A DNA stretch of 64,000 nucleotides from Haematobia irritans. Lineage: Eukaryota > Arthropoda > Insecta > Diptera > Muscidae. Positions 21,711-33,019 of this stretch are shown here, in pieces; position 1 is the stretch's first letter; the number at the start of each line of letters is the position of its first letter. The notes beneath the pieces are model-generated. The model did not search any database, was not told the DNA's origin, and saw only the letters and a program-made list of their open reading frames with translations. The position numbers and the translations under genes are program-made. The stretch is from the NCBI RefSeq assembly GCF_050003625.1, contig NC_134398.1, positions 62,442,891 to 62,506,890 of the forward strand, in the 5' to 3' direction.

Positions 21711-23117
21711 CAAGTATATACAGCAGTAAGTTCGGCCGGGCCGAATCTTAAATACCCACCACCATGAACCAAATATTAGGGTTTCCTTTGAAATTTCAGG
21801 AGGGCTTGAGGACTTGAGGACACTTCCCGAAGATAAATTTAAAGATTTCATCCATGAGGACTATATCAGATTCTGGATTTATAAGAACCATTTTTGTTAG
21901 AGTTTTAGAGGAATCATTAACATCTCTTGTAAGTGTGAAAGAAAATTATAAAATAACGTCTTGATTTGAAATCTTAAATCTGTAGAAGTAAAATCTGGAA
22001 ATTTTACATTGAGTTTCAAGCAATTTTCATCATCAGTGCGCCTTCTACACCCTCAAGAAGTGAAGTCGGTCTATATGGAGGCATTACCAAATGGACCTAT
22101 AAAAACCTAATCCGATACACGTTTTTGTGAGCCTAAAATACCAGAATATTTACAGTTTCAGGCAAATCAGATAAAAACTACGGTTTCTACAAACCCAAGG
22201 AGTTAAATCGGGAGATCGTTCTTATGGGGGCTATACTAAAATATGGACCGATACTCACCGTTTTCGGCACACCTCTTTATGACCCGAAAATACCTCTAGA
22301 TTTCCAATTTCAGGCAAATAGGATAAAAACTTCGGATTCTAGAAGCCCAAGAAGTAAAATCGGGAAATCGGTCTATATGGGGGCTATACCAAAATATGGA
22401 CCGATCCTCACCATTTTCGGCACACTTCTTTATGGTCCTAAAATACCTCTAGATTTCCAATTTCAGACAAATTGGATAAAAAATAAAGTTTCTATAAGCC
22501 CAAGACCCCAAATCGGGAGATCGGTCTATATGGGGGCTATACCAAAATATGGACCGATACTCACAATTTTTGGCACACGTATTTGTGGTCCTACAATACC
22601 TCCAGATTTCCAATTTCCGGTAAATTGAATAAAAACTGCGATTTCTATAAGCCAAAGAAGTAAAATCGGGAGATGGGTCTATATGGGGGCTATACCAAAA
22701 TATGAACCAATACTCACAATTTTTGGCACACGTATTTGTGGTCCTATAATACCTCTAGATTTTCAATTTCAGGTAAATTGAATAAAAACTGCGGTTTCTA
22801 TAAGCCCAAGAAGTAAAATCGGGAGATCGGTCTATATGTGGGCTATGCCAAAACGTGGACCGATACTCACCATTTTTGGCACACCTCTTTACGGTCACAA
22901 AATACCTTCAGATTTCAAATTTCAGGAAAATTGGATAAAAACTACGGTTTCTATAAGCCCAAGACCCCAAATCGGGAGGTCGGTTTATATGGGGACTATA
23001 TCAAAACCTGGACCGATACAGCCCATCTTCGAACTTGACCTGCCTGCAGACAAAAGACGAGTTTGTGCAAAATTTCAGCACGATTGCTTCATTATTGAAG
23101 ACTGTAGCGTAATTACA

Positions 23118-23151
<34 letters not shown>

Positions 23152-23300
23152 GGACAGACGGACATCGTTATATCGTCTTAGAATTTCTCCCTGATCAAGA
23201 ATATATATACTTTATATAGTCGGAAATCGATATTTCGATGCGTTACAAACGGAATGACAAACTTATTATACCCCCGTCACCATTCTATGGTGGTGGGTAT
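21711..23300 (+). repeat. Comp-C composite repeat inserted in the mariner 5' leader
   Basis: Nearly complete copy: start caagtatatacagcagtaag, gttcggccgggccgaatctt, tacccaccaccatga; several units of about 150 bp (22050-23000) with gcccaagaagtaaaatcggg and gtctatatgggggctatacc; a GACA/GACG microsatellite at about 23117-23165; end tgacaaacttattatacccc, tctatggtggtgggtat. It sits in the A run just before the mariner start codon, which gives clean boundaries for the family within a few A residues. Confidence 0.9.
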
Positions 23301-23304
23301 AAAA

Positions 23305-24349
23305 ATGGAAAAAAAGGAATTTCGTGTTTTGATAAAATACTGTTTTCTGAAGGAAAAAAAAAACGAAAAAAACAAAAACTTGGCTTGATAACGAGTTTCC
23401 GGACCCTGCCCCAGGGAAATCAACAATAATTGATTGATATACAAAATTCAAGCGTGGTGAAATGAGCACGGAGGACGGTGAACGCAGTGGACGCCCGAAA
23501 GAGGTGGTTACCGAGGAAACATCAAAAAAATCCACAAAATGATTTTGACTGACCGTAAAATGAAGTTGATCGATATAGCAGAGGCCTCAAAGATATCAAA
23601 GGAACGTGTTGGTCATATCATTCATCAATATTTGGATATGCGGAAGCTCTGTGCAAAATGCGTGCCGCGCGAGCTCACATTTGACCAAAAACAACAACGT
23701 GTTGATGATTCTGAGCGATGTTTGCAGCTGTTAACTCGTAATACACCCGAGTTTTTCCGTCGTTATGTGAGAATGGATGAAACATGGCTCCATCACTACA
23801 CTTTTGAGTCCAATTGACAGTCGACTGAGTGGACAGCGACCGGTGAACCGTCTCCGAAGCGTGGAAAGACTCAAAAGTCCGCTGGCAAAGTAATGGCCTC
23901 TGTTTTTGGGATGCGCATGGAATAATTTTTATCGATTATCTTAATAAGGGAAAAACCATCAACAGTTACTACTATATGGCGTTATTGGAGCGTTTGAAGG
24001 TCGAAATCGCGGAAAAACGGCCCCATGTGAAGAAGAAAAAAGTGTTGTTCCATCAAGACAACGCACCGTGCCACAAGTCATTGAGAACGATGGCAAAAAA
24101 TCATGAATTGGCCTTCGAATTGCTTCCCTACCCACCGTATTCTCCAGATCTGGCCCCATCGACTTTTTCTTGTTCTCAGACCTCAAAAGGATGCTCGCAA
24201 GGAATAAATTTGGCTGCAATGAAGAGGTGATCGCCGAAACTGAGACCTATTTTGAGGCAAAACCGAAGGAGTACTACCAAAATGGTATCAAAAAATTGGA
24301 AGGTCGTTATAATCGTTGTATCGCTCTTGAAGGGAATTATGTTGAATAA
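23305..24349 (+). pseudogene. Mariner transposase, broken
   Basis: Starts MEKKEFRVLIKYCFLK at the ATG directly after the Comp-C insertion. After a frameshift in an A run the HTH and linker continue (WLDNEFPDPAPGKSTIID, then GEMSTEDGERSGRPKEVV). Core motifs: MDETWLHHYTFESN (first Asp, about 23770-23815), HQDNAPCHKS (second, about 24050), PPYSPDLAPS (third, about 24140). Defects: TGA for Trp in the linker, a 1-bp loss after KEVVTEE, TGA after FESN, a 1-bp loss at ASVF, and a 1-bp loss that removes the third catalytic SDFF motif. Reads to VE then TAA at 24347-24349, near the normal length of about 345 residues. Non-functional. Confidence 0.93.
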
Positions 24350-24953
24350 TAAAAACGAATTTTGACAAAAAAAAAATGTGTTTTTCTTTGTTAGACAGGG
24401 GACTTATCAGCCAACCTGTTATCATATGGTGTTTTTTTTTTTTTCAAATGTCTATTCTCTTGGTTCCGAATGTCTATTCTCTTTACTCCGAATACTCATT
24501 CTAATATTCAAATTAACTAATATTTAGACTTAAGCATATCAAATTTTTGGCCTTATCATAAAACAGTTTTCCGAAACAACATACAAGCGGTATCACAGAA
24601 ATAGCACTCTTTTGATTCTCTCGCTGTGTTATGTTGATATCTTTCGTCAACCCTCCCGGATTCCATCCCTTTCTTTCTCTTTACTCTCTCTCTCTCTGTC
24701 GCTCTCTGAATAAAATCTCACAACATATATATGTTTACTCGAAATTTGTAAATGTATATATGTTTACATTCACACATATTATTTTTATGAAACATTCATT
24801 TCCCAAACAATATATCCTAACATATTAACATATGTGTCCCAAACATTTAGTTTTAGTTTAGGAACATTACATGTTTGCACTTCAATATATTGTGCCCGAA
24901 ACACATTATGTTTATATCGGAACATATAAAAAACATATTTTTCTAACAGAGTA

Positions 24954-25698
24954 GGTATAAAATTTTGACAAAAATTTCTATAGAAGAATTCAGCAATGTC
25001 TTTAAAAATAGATTTCGATTTGTTGATACATTAGTGTAGTAACAAATCGAAATCTGAAAATAAGATTAAGGGATTGTAAGTTATACGAAAAGATGATGCA
25101 CAGTGCGGGTGAAAAAAAAATGGTTGAATTTGGGAAGAATAATTCTCGTATGTAAATTTCATAAGAAATTAACATAAAAGAACCAAATTAAATCATCTCC
25201 CCCGGCCAGATCTCGCTAAAGACTATGTAAATGTGTAGTGGCCAACACTGAAACATATATGTATTGTCAGGCTCGCGTATCTGGCATTTTCTTTTCAGTA
25301 ACTTAATGATGCCAAATCCCTTAATCTTCCTGTCCAATAAGCTCGAATAAATATTGTAATAATTTCTAATTTAAATGATTTGGACATTGAACCAGCATGC
25401 ATTGATATCATAAAAATAGAAAAAAAAAATATAAAAAAAATGTTCTATAGAAATAAATTTTTGACAAAATTTTCTATAGAAATAAAAAGTTGACAAAATT
25501 TTCTATAAAAACATTTTTTGGTAAAATGTTCTCCAAATTTTTGTAGATTATTTTTGGCTTGAGTGACAATCGTGTTTGGGGGTCTATATATAAGCACTAT
25601 TTGGTTAATTGTTTTATTAGTCTAAAGTAACTCCAGAGAGTTCGTGTTGGATCTTCATTTGTCAATATTATGACATAGCTAGATTAATTAATGTAATG
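24954..25698. other. Unassigned stretch with a short 29-bp repeat patch
   Basis: Mostly unrecognised AT-rich DNA. 25440-25520 carries two to three copies of the ttttctatagaaat / ttgacaaaat repeat found in larger arrays elsewhere in the window. Confidence 0.5.
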
Positions 25699-25775
25699 CA
25701 GTGCTACTAGGTGATTTTTTTTTTGTAGAAATTTAGTAGACAAATAGACAAAATAATATTCTGTAAATATATGCA

Positions 25776-26138
25776 TTATTCGCCAAAAGAGTCCAAAATA
25801 TCTATACCTTCTGCATTTGCAGTGTACAAATTGTTGGAAGTAAATATTTTAATTATATCAGTTTTAGGTGTACAATTATGACATCCATCATTTAAGGAAT
25901 ATTTAATTCTTACAATGTTTTCAGCTGCTGAGGTTAACATACGATATCTTAAAACTATATTTGAACAATGAAACATTGAAGGTTGCCTTTGAGTGGAAGA
26001 ATTTTTGAAAAGGTAGCGAACATAAGCACCTCTGGGTTTAGTCTCCTCCAGAAATGGTAACGAAAGTAATACCAATGCATACTTCCTTATATTTAAGAGC
26101 TTATGTTGACTTCCCACATCTTTTTTCAACAAATTCAT
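25776..26138 (-). pseudogene. hAT transposase C-terminal (dimerisation) domain fragment
   Basis: 120 codons open. Reads VGSQHKLLNIRKYALVLLSL then PFLEE, the conserved hAT C-terminal pattern (K-L-x-x-I/V-x-K-x-A-L-x-L-L-x-L-P-F-S-N-A-x-V-E-R), although the SNAxVER part is lost here (EETKPRGAYVRY). It continues RYRMLTSAAENIVRIKYSLN and GCHNC, matching the end of that domain. The catalytic core is not present. Function as a transposase is not possible; the assignment rests on these motifs. Confidence 0.72.
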
Positions 26139-26170
26139 TCCAATTTGGTTGAGAATTGTTTTACTTTATA

Positions 26171-26824
26171 CACTGAAAAAAAAGCATACTCGGTTCCAAA
26201 GATTTTGTCTTTACTTTAAAAAATTTGGTATTGATTCCGAGCCAAAGAAGCGGAGAATACAAGTAAGGATACTTTTAAGACACAATTCTCTTTTAAATTT
26301 AGGTTTTGTGTACTAGCTTCTAGGAAGCAAATTTTAATTTTTCGCTTTCTCAGCTTTTTTTCTTCATATGCTATCAAAGACCTTTAAAAACGAGTTAACG
26401 GCAACATTATTTTCCAAATTAAGACTCGACTTCCAGTAGAAATTATGCTATGTTTGAAGTAAAAAACTCTTTAAAATAAAGTTTTGAAAAACATGTCCTA
26501 TATTTGAACGATTTTTTGCTTTGTAGTCAAGATGCAAAAAGACAACAAATTTAAAGACAATTTCATTAAATTTAAAGAATTTTTCTGAATTATTAAAGTC
26601 AAGTTGACCTTAGCCTATAAATTTTTTCTTTCATGTTAAGATACCCATTTTTAAGTCAAATCACTTAATTATAAGGACAATACGACTTCATTGCAAAGTT
26701 TATCGAGTTTTGGACAAGGAAAATAACTTTATTTTAGAGAAATGCGTCTTCTATGCTAAGCAAAATTTGTATTCGTTTTTTAAAGACATGAAATCTTTGA
26801 CCTCACGACAATACTTTTTCAGTG
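26171..26824 (+). mobile_element. MITE-1 (subfamily a), complete copy
   Basis: 654 bp, starts cactgaaaaaaaagcatact and ends caatactttttcagtg, flanked by TA at 26169-26170 and 26825-26826. It interrupts the hAT relic. It serves as the reference for the copies at 1-623 and 7455-7961. Non-coding. Confidence 0.9.
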
Positions 26825-26935
26825 TAAAATAATTTTTAACCCCTTAAATATACGCCCAAATAAATGTTACCCCTAAAAATCCCCCCAAAGAGAAAAACCC
26901 CTAAAATTTAGAGGGGGCTCCCAAGCTGTAGTAGA

Positions 26936-27911
26936 GGTACTTACAACACAGATGTAAAGTTACCTTCCTTGCTCGTCACTCCAAAAATTCAACCTTTTCT
27001 TAGCTATGAATGCATATCAAAAACACTCATTCATGATGTATGGACGTATTGTTTCAAACAGGACATTTTGATATCATGCGTGCATGTCGTACTTGCATAT
27101 GTGTTGACGGGGGTGTCATCCTTGGTCGGTTAACAATTTTACACTCTCGACGATTGTTTTTATTCCTGTTGCCGTGGTTGCTTTTCATATTTACGATAAG
27201 TACACGTTTTAATGAAATTTGCAAACAAAATTATTCATATTCCAATTACATATATATACACACATGCACACACACATACAAACCTCTATGTATAGAGCAA
27301 AATATTCATACATCCTATGTTCGCTTGTAAGTTTGCATACCCATAATCTTAGTGCATGTACTCATGCACGTACTATGCTCATGAAAATGTTAATGCGTAA
27401 GACTGTATGTGTATATTTATGTAGAAAAATCAACATTATTTTTTGATATGACATTTTACATAAAAAAGTGTAATTTTTTTATTATTATACAATGAGAATT
27501 ATTTTTGTTTTGTATTTTTGTGTTGAAGTTACTGCTGTTAACGTTGTAAAAACATGTTGTAAAAGATGTGAGAGGTGGAAGTATTTCATTTGTTTTTATT
27601 ATACAACATTATATTGAACATTATCTTTATGTCACTATGCCTGTAAATCTTTTTTCATAGCTAAGTGTTGTGAACAGATTGTAATAATGCCGTTTTAAAA
27701 TTTTTCTTCATTATACCTATTTAACAATTTCATCTGTTTTAAGTGAAGTTATACACTGCGGAAAAAGGTAATAGTCATTGCAGTTGTTTCAACCAGTATT
27801 CGTTAGTTGAATCAAAACGCATTTCCCTTTGCTGAAATGACAAACATAGACTGATGAATTAGAAACGTGTTTGCAACGAAGAATCATTATAGGAAAGTTC
27901 GTAAATTCTAA
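26936..27911. other. Unassigned stretch
   Basis: No gene recognised. Contains cacacatgcacacacacata-type low complexity near 27260; the ORF at 27040-27330 is not similar to anything I know. Confidence 0.45.
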
Positions 27912-29500
27912 GTAAAAACAAGTATATACGGCCGTAAGTTCGGCCAGGCCGAATCTTATGTACCCTCCACCATGGATTGCGTAGGAACTTCTACTAAAGG
28001 CTGTCATCCACAATCGAATTACTTGGGTTGCGATAACACTTGCCGATGGCAAGGTATCGTAAAACTTTTTAACACTGTCTTCTAAATTGTAAGTTAGCCC
28101 ATACGGGGTATATATTAAACAAAAAAAGGCCGATTAAATACGTATATAATCTAGTTTGACAAAATTTTCTATAGAAATAAAATTTTGACAAAATTTTCTA
28201 TAGAAATGAAACCTTGACAAAATTTTCTATAGAAATAAAATTTTGACAAAATTTTCTATGGAAATAAAATTTTGACAAACATTTGTATAGAAATAAACTT
28301 TTGACAAAACTTTCTATAGAAATGAAATTTTGAGAAAACTTTCTATAGTAATAAAATTAGACAAAATTTTCTATGGAACTAAAGTTTTGGTAGATTATTT
28401 TTGGCGATATGGACCAATTTTTGTGTAATAAGTCATCGGCTATATATAACTAAAGACCGATATGGACCAATTTTTACATGGCTGTTAGAGGCCATATATT
28501 GACAAAATGTACCAAATTTCAACCGTATCGGAAGACTTTTGCTCCTCCAAGAGGTTCCGGACGTCAAATCTGGGGACGGTTTATATGGGAACTATATATA
28601 ATTATGGACCGATATGGACCAATTTTTGCATGGTTGTTAGAGACCATATACTAACACCATGTACCAAATTTCAACTGGATCGGATGAATTTTGCTCTTCC
28701 AAGAGGCTCCGGAGGTCAAATCTGGGGATCGGTTTATATGGGGGCTATATATAATTATAGACCGATATGGACCAATTTTTGCATGGTTGTTAAAAACCGT
28801 ATACTAAGACCACGTACTAAATTTCAACCGGATCGGATGAATTTTGCTCCTCCAAGAGGCTCCGGTGGTTAAATCTGGGGATCGGTTTATATGGGAGCTA
28901 TATATAATTATGGACCGATATGGACCAATTTTTGCATGGTTGTTAGAGGCCGTATACTAACATCAGGTACCAAATTTCAACCGGATCGGATGAATTTTGC
29001 CCCTCCAAAAGTCTCCGGAGGTCAAATCTGGGGATCGGTTTATATGGGGGCTATATATAATTATGAACCGATATGGACCAATTTTTGCATGGTTGTTAGA
29101 GACCGTATACTAAGACCACGTACCAAATTTCAACCGGATCGAATGAATTTTGCTGCTCCGGGAGGCTCCCCAAGCCAAATTTGGGGATCGGTTTATATGA
29201 GGGCTATACGTAAACGTGGTCCGATATGGCCCATTTTCAATACCATCCGACCTACATCAATAACAACTACTTGTGCCAAGTTTCAAGTCGATAGCTTGTT
29301 TCGTTCGGAAGTTAGCGTGATTTCCACAGACGGACGGACGGACAGACGGACGGACGGACGGACATGCTTAGATCGGCTCAGAATTTCACCACGACCCAGA
29401 ATATATATACTTTATGGGGTCTTAGGGCAATATTTCGATGTGTTACAAACGGAATGACAAAGTTAATATACCCCCATCCTATGGTGGAGGGTATAAAAAG
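27912..29500 (+). repeat. Comp-B composite repeat, complete-looking copy
   Basis: Start aaacaagtatatacggccgt, aagttcggccaggccgaatc, taccctccaccatggattgc. Then a 29-bp repeat array (28157-28390), then about six tandem units of about 140 bp (28440-29200; atatggaccaatttttgcat, ggttgttagagaccatata, ccggatcggatgaattttgc, tttatatgggggctatatat). Then acggacggacggacagacgg, and an end with gaatatatatactttatggg and cctatggtggagggtataaa. The long ORFs at 28507-29457 read through these units with repeated peptides and are not genes. Confidence 0.85.
28157..28390 (+). repeat. 29-bp tandem array inside Comp-B
   Basis: About eight copies of a 29-bp unit built from ttttctatagaaataaaat plus ttttgacaaa. The core tttctatagaaa is a perfect 12-bp palindrome in each unit. 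Confidence 0.9.
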
Positions 29501-30040
29501 TATATATATAGTATCCGTAAGTTCGGGCATGCCGAATCTTATGTATCCTTCACCATGGATTGCGTAGAAAGCTCTACAAGATACAGTCTTTTGTAGACAC
29601 AGTCTTTTGTAGACACAATCCAATTACTTAAGTTTTGGTAACACTTGCCGCTGCCAAGATATCTTAAAACTTCTTAACATTGTCTCCTAAATCATATGGA
29701 GTCTGTGTTAGACAGAAAATAATGGATTAAATAAAGCTATAAGCCAATTCAGTTCTTGATAGGTTTTTAAAGAGGAGTTTATAAATAATTGTGCACCAAT
29801 GTGAACCAATTTTTGGACGGTAATTGGATCGGATGAAATTTGTTCTTCCGCGAAGCTTCATATTAAGGGGGTCGTTTTATATGAGGGCTATTTAATTATG
29901 AAACGATTTGGATCACTTTTTCATAATCAGTTCAAAACATAGACTGTTACCAAGTACCAAATTTAAACATGATCGGATGAAATTTGCACCTCCAACTTCG
30001 GTAATCAAATCTGGAAATCGGTTTATATGGGGACTATATA
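29501..30040 (+). repeat. Comp-B repeat, truncated copy
   Basis: Starts agtatccgtaagttcgggca, tgccgaatcttatgtatcct, tcaccatggattgcgtag, directly behind the preceding copy, and runs to 30040, where a mariner-like element begins. It lacks the 29-bp array and the family 3' end. Confidence 0.75.
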
Positions 30041-30953
30041 AGGGTGGTTAAAATTTCAAGGGCCGATGTTGATTTTGAATAAAACACAAACTATTTAGGA
30101 AATTATTGTAATTTTATTTTATTATGATATATTGGTATTACTCAATTATGTATGGAACAAAAGATCGGCCAAATGGGCGCCGCGACCTCGGTGGCACACC
30201 TTCATCCGATGGTCCAAATTTTTGATGACGCTGAGGCATAATGGAGGTTCTATGCCGTTAATGTGCCGAATTATCTCATCCTTTAGCTCTTGAATTGTTG
30301 CTGGCTTATCGACGTACAAATTTTCTTTCAACTAATCCCAAAGAAAAAAGTCCAACGGTGTCAAATCACATGATCTTGGCGGCCAATTGGTATCGCCATT
30401 ACGAGAGATAACACGACCATTGAATTTGTTGCGCAAAAGAGCCATTGTTTCGTTAGCTGTGTGGCAAGTGGCACCGTCCTGCTGAAACCACATATCGTCC
30501 ACATCCATATCTTCCAATTCGGGCCATAAAAAGTTTGTTATCATCTCACGATAGCGAACACCATTCACAGTAACTACCTTTCCGGCCTCATTTTGGAAAA
30601 AATACGGCCCGATGATGCCGCCAGCCCATAGACCGCACCAAACAGTCATTCTTTGTGCATTGATTTTTCGACAATCACTCTTGGATTCTCATTCGCCCAA
30701 ATGCGGCAATTCTGTTTATTGACGAATCCACTGACGTGAAAATGTTCCTCATCAATGAAGATGATTTTCTTCGAAAATTGATCATCCACTGTTGCCATTT
30801 CTTGAAACCATTTAACATGTTGTTGGATTGTGTATCTCTCCATGGTTCAAATTGAGTAAGTTTGAAATAGAGAAATGTCAAATAAAATTCGGAAAAAACT
30901 TGGCGTTTAGGTGTGGTTCACATTCAACATCGGCCCTTACAATTTAACCACCA
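30041..30953 (-). mobile_element. DD41D mariner-like element, N-terminally deleted
   Basis: 913 bp. The terminal repeats agggtggttaaaatttcaag (left) and the complement of the right end tggtggttaaattgtaaggg share a further ggccgatgt, and TA flanks both sides (30039-30040, 30954-30955). A normal element would need about 400 more bp for the DNA-binding domain, which is missing. Confidence 0.85.
30146..30843 (-). pseudogene. DD41D Tc1/mariner transposase, catalytic half only
   Basis: Three adjoining frames read one protein. First Asp in IIFIDEEHFHVSGFVNKQNC; then VWCGLWAGGIIGPYFFQNEA; second Asp in WFQQDGATCHTANETM; third in WPPRSCDLTPLDFFLWD. Counting from QQD to PLD gives 41 intervening residues, so DD41D (rosa-like families are known with this spacing). 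A stop codon (TAG near 30330) and a frame change near 30648 break it, and the N-terminal helix-turn-helix domain is absent apart from the start-like MERYTIQQHVKWFQEM. Confidence 0.88.
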
Positions 30954-30957
30954 TAAT

Positions 30958-31745
30958 ACACAGGGTAACAAAATTGAACTTTTTTTGTGTTGATTTGAAA
31001 TTTTGAGGTCGCCGAATCCAAATCTACACTTGGTTTTTTTCTATCAGCTCGACTTTTCGAGATATGCCGTTATGTTCAAAATTAAGGCACTTCTGCTACA
31101 TATATTGGATTAACCTGAAAATGGTTCACCATATTAAATTAAAAAAATCCGAAAATCCCAAACAATATTCCCATCTTTACATAGTTTTTAAATTTTTCAA
31201 GTAGTTTTAGAAATATCGTTGAAGTTTTGAAAAAAAAAATTGAAATTTAAAAAAAAAAATTGTTTTGTTCAATTAAACTTTCTAAAAAATGAAAATAGGA
31301 AAAAAAACAGTTTTGGCTCAGAAACAGTTAGTTAAATATATTTGAATAAAATGAGCTTTATTTCATTACAATCGCTGCAAATTTAACTTTTTGTCTTATT
31401 TTCATTTTTTAGGAAGTTTTATTGAACAAAAAAAATTTTTTTTAGTTTCATTTTTTTTTTTTCAAAACTTGAACGATATGTCTAAAACGACTTTCAAAAT
31501 TTAAAAACCAAGTAAAGTAAAGACGGCTTAATGAGAATATTATTTGGGATTTTTTTTTTTAATTTAATATGGTGAACCGTTTTCAACTATATATATGTAG
31601 CGAAAGTGCCTTACTTTTGAACATAACGGTATATCTCGAAAAGTTGAGCTGACAGAAAAAAAAACAAGTGCAGATTTGGATCCAGCGTCCCAAATAACCT
31701 TAAAAACGATATTCAGTTCTTAACTAACAGAACTATTGTTCCCAA
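30958..31745. repeat. Foldback repeat with ~300-bp inverted arms
   Basis: The left arm (about 30960-31300) and right arm (about 31390-31745) are imperfect inverted copies: ctttctaaaaaatgaaaata pairs with tattttcattttttaggaag, and ggttcaccatattaaattaa pairs with ttaatttaatatggtgaacc. The loop is near 31310-31385. A single arm recurs at 51500-51710. No coding capacity seen. Confidence 0.85.
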
Positions 31746-32075
31746 CAATTTTTTGTGTTTTCTACTGTGAAAAAGTTGTAAACGAGGAAAACGTCATATA
31801 CCTGTATAAAACGAAGTAAATGTCAAAAACTCTTACAGGATCCATAGATTCGATTGTAAAAATTATTTTTAATATCCTAAGGCATGAACACCTTAAATTA
31901 AAATATTTTAGAATTTTTTATAATAATATTTTGAAATTTTTACTTGAAAATTTTACTTGAAAAACGTCTGAATGCAACGCGTTTTCATATTGCTGAAACC
32001 CTGAAAATTGCTGTGAAGAAAATTGAATTTAGGTACAACGTTTGGGCATGCAAAAAACCAACTACGCTGATTAAT
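31746..32075. other. Unassigned stretch
   Basis: Nothing recognised. It lies immediately before the 3,622-bp duplication. Confidence 0.45.
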
Positions 32076-32320
32076 GAACCCGATTTTAATACGGTTATGT
32101 GAAATCCAACTGGCAGTAGAACGCCTATATTTTCTTACTATATTTTTTTTTATAAGAAAAAGGCATTCTCAAATAAATTGTCAAAAACTAAGTATTCTAC
32201 GAAGGTTTACGACGTTTTTGACGTATGGTAAAATACGTCGGAAATTTATGTCAAATATACGACAAACCATAATTATGAAATGGTATGGACAAATTTTTCA
32301 CAGTTGTTAGAGGACGTATA

Positions 32321-32570
32321 CACGCAGAGAAGGAATATGATCACCTCAAACATGTTTCAAGAGCAAAATGTTATTTTTGTATGGTGACCATGTAACATGT
32401 TTGTCACTAAAATGTTATTTTCTCGTCAAATATAACCTGCTTGCTGAAAACAGATACATGATTTTCGAGAAAATAGCATGGTTGCGAAGACCATGTTATA
32501 TGGTCACCACCAAAAAATAACATTTAGCTCTTAAAACATGTTTGAGGTGATCATATTCCTTCTCTGGGTG
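32321..32570. mobile_element. HP-s hairpin element
   Basis: 250 bp with TA at 32319-32320 and 32571-32572. It interrupts a Comp-B sequence (flanks ggacgtatac and actaacgtcg join into the usual unit text). Same arms as the copy at 18314. Confidence 0.9.
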
Positions 32571-32925
32571 TACTAACGTCGAGTACCAAATTTCAACCGG
32601 ATCAAATTTGCTCCTCCAAGGTCCCGCAAACCAAATCTGTGCAACACCATTTGACGTATATCAATAAAAAATAAATATCGTTCGGAAGTAATTTCAACAG
32701 ACGGACGGACAGGTATCGCTGGATCGACTCATTTCACCACGACCTAGAATATAAACACTTTCTGGGATCTAAGACCACGATGTATTACAAACGAAATGAC
32801 AATATTAGGAAGCTACGGAAGTCAAATGCGGGTTTATAGTGAGGTCTGAGACTACAATTTCGAAGTTTTGCGGAATGGTAAAGTTAGTATACCCCCATTC
32901 TATGTTGAAGTGTATAAATTAATTT
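32571..32925 (+). repeat. Comp-B 3' part, diverged
   Basis: taccaaatttcaaccggatc, a cagacggacggacagg run, tcatttcaccacgacctaga, tattacaaacgaaatgac and ccccattctatgttgaagtg give the normal order of the Comp-B end. Confidence 0.65.
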
Positions 32926-33019
32926 TATATGCAGTCAAAATAATATTTAAGAAAATAACAAAAAATATATTTTGTCCTTAAAAGCTCCAATAATAATTAA
33001 TTGTACATTATATTTTAAA

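Larger units (their letters stand above)
21529..24419 (+). mobile_element. Mariner (DD34D) transposon carrying a Comp-C insertion
   Basis: Left end acaggttggctgataagtcc, right end ggacttatcagccaacctgt, a near-perfect inverted repeat of about 27 bp, flanked by TA (21527-21528, 24420-24421). Without the inserted Comp-C it would be about 1.3 kb, normal for mariner. The transposase is decayed. Confidence 0.95.
18883..24951 (+). mobile_element. TwinPol copy B, hosting a multi-level nest
   Basis: The left end (taccctcaaaacaaatcatt) follows ta at 18881-18882; the right end (tatttttctaacagag) is followed by ta at 24952-24953. Its own sequence is 18883-20161 plus 24420-24951. After catacataaaatgctgctct it is interrupted by TwinPol copy C and a mariner, then resumes at a T run followed by caaatgtctattctc, the same order as in uninterrupted copy D (47008-48767). 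Non-coding. Confidence 0.8.
25699..26935 (-). mobile_element. hAT transposon relic, split by MITE-1
   Basis: Contains a decayed hAT C-terminal coding region (25776-26138) and, beyond the MITE-1 insertion, gtaaaataatttttaacccc, aaataaatgttacccctaaa and agggggctcccaagctg, which match the right part of the hAT-like element at 10817-11525. The outer ends (cagtgctactagg and the ctgtagtag region) are poorly conserved, so limits are approximate. Confidence 0.65.

Noticed and set aside
28507..29457. Two ORFs of 121 and 188 codons
   Set aside because: They read through Comp-B units and the GACG microsatellite (RTDRRTDGRT peptide); no known domain.
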